From: Flavobacterium nitrogenifigens
GTDB lineage: Bacteria; Bacteroidota; Bacteroidia; Flavobacteriales; Flavobacteriaceae
DNA: 64,000 nucleotides
Direction: 5' to 3'
Assembly: GCF_003254565.1 (NCBI RefSeq)
Contig: NZ_QJRI01000166.1
Coordinates: 1-64,000, forward strand
A model generated the notes under the pieces. That model did no database searches and had not been told where the DNA came from. It saw only the letters and a program-made list of their open reading frames with translations. A program made the translations under genes and the position numbers. Shown here piece by piece: positions 56,371 to 62,933 of this stretch (position 1 is its first letter; each line of letters starts with the position of its first letter).

Positions 56371-56387
56371 GGGTAATATAATATCAG
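56371..56387 (+). promoter_or_regulatory. Candidate operator GGGTAATATAATATCAG
   Basis: The motif lies between the divergent M24 and S37 peptidase genes, 54 bp before the S37 ATG. It differs by one base from the site at 12934. Confidence 0.5.
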
Positions 56388-56440
56388 TTTTTGCTGGATA
56401 TTGCACTTACTTTTAAAATTTTAAAATAACAAGATTAAAA

Positions 56441-57721
56441 ATGAATCGAAAATCCTTTATTATTACGCTGTTCTTTCTTTTCCTGAACATTTTTGCAGTT
56501 TCTGCACAGGAATCTTCAGCAAATCTACAGCAAAAATTGACTGAATTATTCCCAAAAGCTATCATAACGCGAATTGATAATTTAGAAAACTATACCGAAT
56601 CGTATCAAATAATTTTAGACGAGCCTCTAGATCACAAACACCCAGAAAAAGGAACTTTTCAGCATTATATTTATCTGTCGCATTTAGGTTATGACAGACC
56701 AACCGTAATTGAGACTCATGGTTACAATACAGAAAATATAAAAAGTGAAGTCAGCAGTTTGCTACAGGCCAATCAGGTTGCGGTTGAATATCGTTTTTAC
56801 GGAAAATCAAGACCAAACCCGATTCAATGGGAATATCTGACCAATGATCAGGCGATTGAAGATTATCATAACATTGTTACTAAACTGAAAAAAATATATT
56901 CAGGAAAATGGATTTCAACAGGAATCAGCAAAGGAGGAGAAACATCCCTAATTTATAAATTAATCTATCCAAACGATATTGATGTGGCAATGCCGTATGT
57001 TGCTCCGTTAATTAATACTTGCGAAGATCCGAGAACTATAACTCACACCAGAACAGTTGGAACGGAAGAATGCAGAGCAAAAATAACAGCTTTCCAAAGA
57101 GCTGTTCTGCAAAATAGAGAAGCTGTCTTAGAGGTTTTTAAAGAGTATTCAGCTGAGAAAAAGATGCAATTTACAGAAGTTCCATTCGCGGAAGCATTGG
57201 AATATGCTGTTTTAGAATTTCCTTTTTCGTTTTGGCAATGGGGAGGAAAATGCGATGAAATTCCGCCAGTAAACGCCTCTGCAAAAGAGCTTTTCGATTA
57301 TTTGAATAAAATTGTTGGAGTAGGAACTTACAATGATAAAATGTCGTTTGTGTATTTGCCTTCTTATTACCAGCATTTAAGCGAATTGGGGTATTATGGT
57401 TTTGATCTTGAACCGGTTGCCGATTTGTTGACTATTGTAAAAAGCAGTTCTAATGCGCGATTTGCGCCTAAAGATGTTGTGATAAAATATAATCCAAAAT
57501 ACATTAAAAAAGTGCGCAAATATGTTGAGAATAAAGGAGATAAAATTTTATATATCTACGGAGGTTATGATACTTGGTTCTCATGTTCTCCAACACCAAA
57601 GTCAAGTGTTGATGCACTAAAAATGGTACTTCCGCAAGGAAGCCATTCAACCAGAGTAAAACATTTTTCTGCGGAAGACCAGAAATTGATTATGGACACA
57701 TTGAAAAAGTGGCTTAATTAA
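56441..57721 (+). CDS. Secreted S37 (PS-10-like) tripeptidyl aminopeptidase
   Basis: The 426-aa product has a signal peptide (to about residue 23, AVSAQ). IILDEPLDHKHPEKGTFQHY and VIETHGYNTENIKSEVSSLL are followed by AVEYRFYGKSRPNPIQWEYL and the nucleophile elbow STGISKGGETSLIY (Ser163). GGYDTWFSCSPTP and the terminal GSHSTRVKHF (His) follow. This pattern matches peptidase family S37, whose members remove N-terminal tripeptides, often with Pro at P1. It probably supplies short Pro/Hyp peptides in the periplasm. S28 prolyl carboxypeptidase is the nearest alternative fold. Confidence 0.88.
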   Translation: MNRKSFIITLFFLFLNIFAVSAQESSANLQQKLTELFPKAIITRIDNLENYTESYQIILDEPLDHKHPEKGTFQHYIYLSHLGYDRPTVIETHGYNTENIKSEVSSLLQANQVAVEYRFYGKSRPNPIQWEYLTNDQAIEDYHNIVTKLKKIYSGKWISTGISKGGETSLIYKLIYPNDIDVAMPYVAPLINTCEDPRTITHTRTVGTEECRAKITAFQRAVLQNREAVLEVFKEYSAEKKMQFTEVPFAEALEYAVLEFPFSFWQWGGKCDEIPPVNASAKELFDYLNKIVGVGTYNDKMSFVYLPSYYQHLSELGYYGFDLEPVADLLTIVKSSSNARFAPKDVVIKYNPKYIKKVRKYVENKGDKILYIYGGYDTWFSCSPTPKSSVDALKMVLPQGSHSTRVKHFSAEDQKLIMDTLKKWLN

Positions 57722-57992
57722 AAAAAAGCAACAGATAAAATATTATATTACTAATTGCGTTTATGTTTCTAATAATTTTTGTCAAGTGAAATTTTACTTG
57801 GCAGAAATTATTTTTTTGATTTATTGATGAGAAAAAAAAGTCCGTAGCTAAAAACGGATAATATTAACAGAGGATGTAGCATTTCAACATTAAATCAGGT
57901 ATTTTAATCGATTATTAACAGATAATATTGTTGTTTTCAGATATTTATAATATCTTTAACTTATGATATGGGAATTGTATAACATTTGTGTA

Positions 57993-58000
57993 TAATTTTG
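57993..58000 (+). promoter_or_regulatory. Candidate promoter in the 57722-58058 gap
   Basis: TAATTTTG matches TAnnTTTG, with a TTG at 57975-57977. It is 59 bp before the ATG of the L,D-transpeptidase-like gene. I see nothing else in the 337-bp gap apart from an AT-rich inverted CAAGTGAAATTTTACTTGG. Confidence 0.5.
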
Positions 58001-58058
58001 CAACAGAAAATTATCAATGATCCCAAGTCATAACTATTAACTTAACATTTTGCCGGAT

Positions 58059-58661
58059 ATGAGAGTATTTTTATTGGCACTGCTTTTTTCCTTAAGTTCA
58101 TTTACTTCATTAAGTATGAGGGACGAGGATGAAATTTTAGACGAAGTCGAATTCGCAAGACTCACTGAGCATGTGAATGAGATTAAGGCTTTTACGGCGT
58201 CAAATCACAAGTATAGCAACAAAATTGCTTTTCTTGTTGATATGAAAATTAAATCAGGAAGAAATCGTTTTTTTGTTTACGATCTAGAAAATAATCAAAT
58301 TCTTGATCAAGGTTTGGTTGCACATGGAAAAGGATCTGAAACTGGAATAAAAGGCGACATTTTACAATTTAGTAATGCTCCAGAATCTAACTGCACTGCA
58401 CTAGGAAGATATTCTGTAGAAAAACCATATAAAGGTATATTCGGAAAAGCTTTCAGACTTGCTGGATTGGACGAAACGAATAATAATGCTATGAAACGTG
58501 CTATCGTATTGCATTCTTACAAAGAGGTTCCATCTGATGAAAAAGAATACTACATCATCAATAGCCACGGCTGTCCGATGGTTAGTCAAGAATTTTTAGG
58601 TAGACTTTCAAAATATATAGAAAGTACAAACTCTAAAATCTTATTATCTGTTTATTATTAA
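58059..58661 (+). CDS. Murein L,D-transpeptidase catalytic domain-like protein
   Basis: The start chosen is the ATG at 58059; a TTG three codons earlier is in frame. The product is 200 aa with a signal peptide (to about residue 20, SLSMRDE). RFFVYDLENNQILDQGLVAH, GKGSETGIKGD, SNCTALGRYSV and the closing INSHGCPMVSQEFLG are the YkuD_2-type catalytic region, with Ser-His-Gly-Cys as the likely nucleophile site. It would act on peptidoglycan cross-links in the periplasm. It is a single gene with its own promoter and terminator and has no obvious link to the peptide locus. Confidence 0.88.
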   Translation: MRVFLLALLFSLSSFTSLSMRDEDEILDEVEFARLTEHVNEIKAFTASNHKYSNKIAFLVDMKIKSGRNRFFVYDLENNQILDQGLVAHGKGSETGIKGDILQFSNAPESNCTALGRYSVEKPYKGIFGKAFRLAGLDETNNNAMKRAIVLHSYKEVPSDEKEYYIINSHGCPMVSQEFLGRLSKYIESTNSKILLSVYY

Positions 58662-58684
58662 ATAGTAAGACCAAAATATAAATG

Positions 58685-58714
58685 TAAAAAGAGAACTTAG
58701 GTTCTCTTTTTTTG
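58685..58714 (+). terminator. Terminator after the L,D-transpeptidase-like gene
   Basis: AAAAAGAGAAC pairs with GTTCTCTTTTTTT around a 4-bp loop. Confidence 0.8.
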
Positions 58715-58878
58715 TATTAATAAATTAGATTTTCATTTTTTGCTATATCTCAAAATCATGACCGTTTTCTATAAATGCTCTTATTAGCAATAAATTAGGA
58801 TAAACTTAACTTGTGTGATAAAACTTATAAAAGATACAAGTTGTAAATTAGTAGAATAGTAATTTAAAAGTTTATTTT

Positions 58879-59904
58879 ATGAAAGCAGTACGTTTTTTTG
58901 GACACAAAGATGTCCGCGTTGTTAATGATATTGAAAGACCTGTTCCTAAAGGTGATGAAGTTTTGTTAAAAATTGGCGGAGCTGGTGTTTGTCACTCAGA
59001 CCTGCATATTATAGATGAAGGAACAGTGGTTGGAACCGTTTTTACGTTAGGACACGAAAATGCTGGATGGATCGAAGAAATAGGAGAGAATGTCGAAGGG
59101 TATAAAAAAGGAGATGCAGTTCTGGTATATGGTCCGTGGGGCTGTGGGCATTGCAAACCTTGCCAGCAGTCAAAAGAAAATTATTGTGATCATCAATCTG
59201 AACAAGCTTATGGTGGCGGTTTAGGTTTAGACGGAGGTATGGCCGATTATATGCTGGTGCCGTCTTCTAGACTTTTAGTGCCAATATATGACTTAGATCC
59301 TGTTATTGCAGCTCCATTGACAGATGCTGCGCTTACGCCTTATTCTGCTATAAAACGTTCGCTTCCTAAATTAATGGCTGACGAATATGTTGTAGTAATT
59401 GGTGTCGGGGGATTAGGCCATGTTGCGTTACAGATATTAAGAGAAATAAGCGGAGCAGAAATCATTGCCTGCGATGTGACAGAAGATAAATTGGCTTTTG
59501 CAAAAGAATTGGGTGCGGCTTATGTAATTAATTCTAAAGACGCCGATGCTGCAGAACAAATTCAGAAAATTACTGGAATCAAAAAAGCAAAAGTAGTTCT
59601 AGATTTTGTTGGAGCAACTTCTACGATAGATTTAGGAACAAAAGTAGTGAGCCTTGATGGAGATCTTACTATTGTTGGTCTTGGTGGAGGACATTATCAA
59701 TATAGCATGAATGGATTGCCTTTTGGGGTGAGCATGACCAATCCGTATTGGGGATCAAGAACAGAACTTATGGAAGTGGTTGGTTTGGCAAGACAAAAGA
59801 AAATTCATATCGAAATTGAAAAACATAAACTTGACGAAGCTAATGAAGTGTACGATAGGATGCGTCAAGGAAAAATAAAAGGAAGAGCAGTTTTAATACC
59901 TTAA
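58879..59904 (+). CDS. Zinc-dependent NAD(P) alcohol dehydrogenase
   Basis: The 341-aa product is a medium-chain dehydrogenase. The catalytic zinc ligands are in GVCHSDLH (C38) and LGHENAGWIEEIG. The structural zinc site has four cysteines in GPWGCGHCKPCQQSKENYC. The Rossmann fold carries VVVIGVGGLGHVALQIL (about 172-188). Length is typical. It resembles AdhP and archaeal-type ADHs acting on simple alcohols or aldehydes. It is not obviously part of the attenuated unit downstream, which has its own promoter. Confidence 0.93.
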   Translation: MKAVRFFGHKDVRVVNDIERPVPKGDEVLLKIGGAGVCHSDLHIIDEGTVVGTVFTLGHENAGWIEEIGENVEGYKKGDAVLVYGPWGCGHCKPCQQSKENYCDHQSEQAYGGGLGLDGGMADYMLVPSSRLLVPIYDLDPVIAAPLTDAALTPYSAIKRSLPKLMADEYVVVIGVGGLGHVALQILREISGAEIIACDVTEDKLAFAKELGAAYVINSKDADAAEQIQKITGIKKAKVVLDFVGATSTIDLGTKVVSLDGDLTIVGLGGGHYQYSMNGLPFGVSMTNPYWGSRTELMEVVGLARQKKIHIEIEKHKLDEANEVYDRMRQGKIKGRAVLIP

Positions 59905-59935
59905 AAATTAATATTTATAGATTAAAAAATAGCTC

Positions 59936-59943
59936 TATATTTG
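59936..59943 (+). promoter_or_regulatory. Promoter -7 element for the isoleucine leader region
   Basis: TATATTTG matches TAnnTTTG, 18 bp before the ATG of the first leader peptide. Transcription would start almost at the leader, as expected for an attenuator. Confidence 0.6.
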
Positions 59944-59961
59944 CGACATCAAATCAAGCAA

Positions 59962-60015
59962 ATGAAAAATAGTATTAACATCGCTTCAATTATTATCACA
60001 ATTATCATTCGATAG
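59962..60015 (+). CDS. Isoleucine-rich leader peptide 1
   Basis: A 17-aa peptide, MKNSINIASIIITIIIR, then TAG. Eight of 17 residues are Ile, in two clusters of three plus two singles. It is followed 44 bp later by a strong terminator and lies upstream of an IlvN-like gene. This is the classic layout of amino-acid attenuation, in which ribosome stalling at scarce Ile-tRNA would prevent terminator formation. It starts 18 bp after a promoter-like element. Short ORFs can arise by chance, but the Ile density and the second copy downstream make that unlikely. Confidence 0.85.
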   Translation: MKNSINIASIIITIIIR

Positions 60016-60059
60016 TAGTGAAGGGGTGTTATATAAATAAGTAAAATATACAGTTTAGA

Positions 60060-60089
60060 AAAACCTCCCTTTTAAGGGAGGTTTTTTTG
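60060..60089 (+). terminator. Attenuator terminator 1
   Basis: AAACCTCCC pairs with GGGAGGTTT around TTTTAA, followed by a T run. It lies between the two leader peptides. Confidence 0.85.
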
Positions 60090-60101
60090 TTTACAGCAAG
60101 T

Positions 60102-60161
60102 ATGAAAAATTCAATTCAGAATAGCATTATTATTTCAATTATCATTATTCGTATCACATGA
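60102..60161 (+). CDS. Isoleucine-rich leader peptide 2
   Basis: A 19-aa peptide, MKNSIQNSIIISIIIIRIT, then TGA. Nine residues are Ile, including runs of three and four. It shares MKNSI with leader 1 and a similar Ile block ending in R, so the two look like a duplication. A second terminator follows at 60189. Two leader/terminator modules in series upstream of one gene suggest two-step Ile-responsive attenuation. Confidence 0.85.
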   Translation: MKNSIQNSIIISIIIIRIT

Positions 60162-60188
60162 CGAGTCAGGATTCTATTGTCTATGCAT

Positions 60189-60226
60189 AAAAGCCTTTCT
60201 CAATCAAATGTGAAAGGCTTTTTTAT
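60189..60226 (+). terminator. Attenuator terminator 2
   Basis: AAAAGCCTTTC pairs with GAAAGGCTTTT around CAATCAAATGT, followed by more T. It is 47 bp before the IlvN-like ATG. Confidence 0.85.
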
Positions 60227-60272
60227 TTCCAATTAACCCATTCAAAAAAGAAGCACAAATAAAAATCAAGAA

Positions 60273-60779
60273 ATGAAAAACGAATTTACTCTTACCATTT
60301 ATTCTGTAGATCAATTAAGATTAATCACGAGACTGAGCTCAATGTTTATAAGAAAACAGATAGTCGTTTTGAGTCTTAATATGTCTATTTGCGAAATAGA
60401 TAAAATGTACAGACACACGATCGTAGTAAATGAAACTTTAGATACTGTCATAAATATAGCAGCACAGATAGAGAAAATTATTGAGGTTTATAAATGCTAT
60501 TTTCATCTGAATGAAGAGATTGTTTTTAGACAAACTGCTTTATTTAAAATTCCGACCGCTTTATTGATGGAAAACATCAATATGGAATTAATGCTTAGGG
60601 AAAATGAACTTAAAATTTCAGAAATTCACAAAGAGTATACGATATTGCAAGCTACAGGAACAGACAATGAAATTGAGGTTTTAACCAAAGAATTAAATTC
60701 ATTAGGATTGATTGAGTTTGTTACAAGTTCAAGAATTGCTCTTGAGAAATCTAATAAGGGTTTTTGCATAGAAATTTAA
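60273..60779 (+). CDS. IlvN-like acetolactate synthase regulatory (ACT) subunit, orphan and divergent
   Basis: The 168-aa product has an N-terminal ACT domain (about 5-78, FTLTIYSVDQLRLITRLSSM and HTIVVNETLDTVINIAAQIE). The C-terminal half aligns by eye with the acetolactate synthase small subunit (RQTALFKIPTALLMEN, LNSLGLIEFVTSSRIALEKS). The usual GLLNRIS of the ACT loop is replaced here by LRLITRLS, so effector binding may be altered. No ilvB, ilvC or ilvD lies nearby; the next gene is an MscS channel. Control by two Ile leader peptides supports a role in branched-chain amino acid synthesis. It could be a second small subunit acting on an IlvB encoded elsewhere. Confidence 0.85.
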   Translation: MKNEFTLTIYSVDQLRLITRLSSMFIRKQIVVLSLNMSICEIDKMYRHTIVVNETLDTVINIAAQIEKIIEVYKCYFHLNEEIVFRQTALFKIPTALLMENINMELMLRENELKISEIHKEYTILQATGTDNEIEVLTKELNSLGLIEFVTSSRIALEKSNKGFCIEI

Positions 60780-60872
60780 AGAATGATGTGATTCTGTTTT
60801 TTCTTACGGAAATCTTGCTGTTTTTCTTCAATATTTAGTATTTTTAATAGTCATTACTAAAGCAGATAGAGT

Positions 60873-62654
60873 ATGGTTTCAGGTACAAAACGGATATTGT
60901 TTTTTTTCTTGTTGAGTTTGACTTTTCTAGTCAACACCAATACAGCCGAAGCACAGCTTTTAGGCGCAGCAAAGACAACCGAAGAGCCAGTTAAAGTTCC
61001 AGATGATTCGCTAGGAAGAAGAACACCTCAAGGAACAGTCAACGGATTCATCAAAGCACTGGGCGATCAGAATTATCTGCGTGCCAGTCAGTATCTTGTT
61101 TTGAGCAAACGTTCCTATCGTAAAACAGCCGAAAGAATTGAAATAGCAAAGACTTTTCAGAAACTTTTGGATCAGGGAGGTAATTTTTCGCCATCATCTA
61201 TTTTAAGTAATAAAGAACTAGGACGTTTAGATGATAATCTGACAACGGGTATTGATTTGGTTGGAAATGTATCTACAGATAAAATAGACATACAGCTTTA
61301 TTTAGAAAATCAATCAGATGACAGCGAGCCGGCATTATGGCTTTTTTCTGCAGAAACAGTAGAAGCAATTCGTGGAGCAGATATTAGCGGAGAAAAAACT
61401 TTTTTAGATAGGGTATTGCCTAAATTTCTAAAAGATAGAAAATTAGGAAATGTTCCAATTGGCCACTGGGGAGTGGTGGTAGTAATGGCAGTTGTCACAT
61501 ACTTATTGTCGAGACTTCTTATTTTCGTACTCATTTTTCTAATTCAAAAAGTGTGGAAGAAAGCAGATACTGAAAAAGGAACCGCAATTATAGACGCTTT
61601 TACTCTGCCAGTTCAGATGTATCTAACGGTGATTTTATTCGTAGCTTTTACGCAGCGAATGGGAATTTCAATAATAGTTCGTCAGCGATTTAGCATAATC
61701 ATAATCACGATCGGAATTGTAGCTTTTTTGATCCTGCTTTGGAGAATGACCGATTTTGTGAGTATGTATACTCGAAGCAGAATGAACAATAGAGGACGTG
61801 CTTCTGCAGTGTCTGCGGTTTTGTTTTTAAGCCGTACGATGAAAGCCGCAATTGTCGTTATTGGGATTATCGCACTCTTGGGAATTATTGGAGTTGATGT
61901 TACTGCGGGACTTGCCGCACTGGGAATTGGGGGGATTGCCTTGGCTCTAGGAGCGCAAAAAACGATAGAAAATTTTGTGGGAAGTGTAAGTCTTATTGCA
62001 GATCAGCCATTGCGTGTTGGAGATTATTGTCGAGTTGATGATATAAAAGGAACCGTAGAAGCAATCGGAATGCGCTCTACCACACTTCGTACACCAGCCC
62101 GTACTATTGTAACAATTCCGAATGGTCAGCTTTCAGCTAGTAAAATAGAAAATTATGCACATCGCGACCGTTTTATATTCAATCCGATTTTTGGTTTTAG
62201 AATGGAAACAACTCCAGATCAGATGCGTTATCTTTTAGTGGAATTAAAATCTTTACTGCTTGCGCATCCTTCGGTTATAAATACTCCGCCAATAGTGCGT
62301 TTTACGGGGATTACTGCCGATGCATTAAAAGTTGAGATTACCGCTTATATTGAAGCAATAAATTTTGAAACATCACAAGAGGTTCAAGAGGATCTTTTAC
62401 TGCGAATGCTTGATATTATTGAAAGCAGTGGCACGTCTTTGGCTTATCCTTCACAAACACTTTATATGACTAGGGATACTCCGGTTTCTAATGAAAAAGC
62501 GGAAGCAGTTGCTAAAACTGTTAAAAAATGGAAGAAGAATGGTGAATTACAGCTGCCTAAGTTTGATCCAAAACGTGTAGAAGAATTAAAAGGAAGCATA
62601 AAATATCCTGACGAAGGCAGTTTTAATCCTGACGATGAGGAAACTTTGTTGTAA
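60873..62654 (+). CDS. MscS-family mechanosensitive ion channel
   Basis: The 593-aa product has a signal peptide or first helix (about 7-25). A periplasmic N-terminal domain (about 30-190) is followed by several transmembrane helices (about 193-220, 243-263, 270-292, 320-345). The pore helix is GLAALGIGGIALALGAQKTI (starting at residue 346), then ENFVGS. The cytoplasmic beta domain (VGDYCRVDDIKGTVEAIGMR, TIPNGQLSASKIENYAHRDR) and an alpha/beta tail follow. It is longer than E. coli MscS because of the N-terminal domain and extra helices. It would release solutes on hypo-osmotic shock. It begins 93 bp after the IlvN-like gene and could share its transcript. Confidence 0.93.
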   Translation: MVSGTKRILFFFLLSLTFLVNTNTAEAQLLGAAKTTEEPVKVPDDSLGRRTPQGTVNGFIKALGDQNYLRASQYLVLSKRSYRKTAERIEIAKTFQKLLDQGGNFSPSSILSNKELGRLDDNLTTGIDLVGNVSTDKIDIQLYLENQSDDSEPALWLFSAETVEAIRGADISGEKTFLDRVLPKFLKDRKLGNVPIGHWGVVVVMAVVTYLLSRLLIFVLIFLIQKVWKKADTEKGTAIIDAFTLPVQMYLTVILFVAFTQRMGISIIVRQRFSIIIITIGIVAFLILLWRMTDFVSMYTRSRMNNRGRASAVSAVLFLSRTMKAAIVVIGIIALLGIIGVDVTAGLAALGIGGIALALGAQKTIENFVGSVSLIADQPLRVGDYCRVDDIKGTVEAIGMRSTTLRTPARTIVTIPNGQLSASKIENYAHRDRFIFNPIFGFRMETTPDQMRYLLVELKSLLLAHPSVINTPPIVRFTGITADALKVEITAYIEAINFETSQEVQEDLLLRMLDIIESSGTSLAYPSQTLYMTRDTPVSNEKAEAVAKTVKKWKKNGELQLPKFDPKRVEELKGSIKYPDEGSFNPDDEETLL

Positions 62655-62764
62655 AAAGAATAGACTGTTTCAAAAAGATAGATTTTTAATTGGAACGAAA
62701 TATTCTTTATATGTAAAACCCCAGCGGGGTAAAATATTTATAGAATTACAATAAGACAAATAAA

Positions 62765-62830
62765 AAAAGCTCCGGAGGAGCGACATATTTTTTCTACAGC
62801 CTTGAAATATGTCGCTCCTCCGGAGCTTTG
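62765..62830. repeat. Long perfect inverted repeat with palindromic arms
   Basis: AAAGCTCCGGAGGAGCGACA TAT on the left is mirrored by ATATGTCGCTCCTCCGGAGC TTT on the right around about 16 bp. Each arm contains the small palindrome GCTCCGGAGGAGC-like core. A related arm is at 54929. It also stands at the end of two convergent genes and may stop both transcripts. Confidence 0.8.
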
Positions 62831-62933
62831 TGTTATAAAGATTTATCTTTTGCTATAAATATTTAGCTTCTCCGAAGCTTAAAAAAAAGCGGTCCTTTTG
62901 AACAACATATTTTTGTTTTGTAACAGTTTTAAT

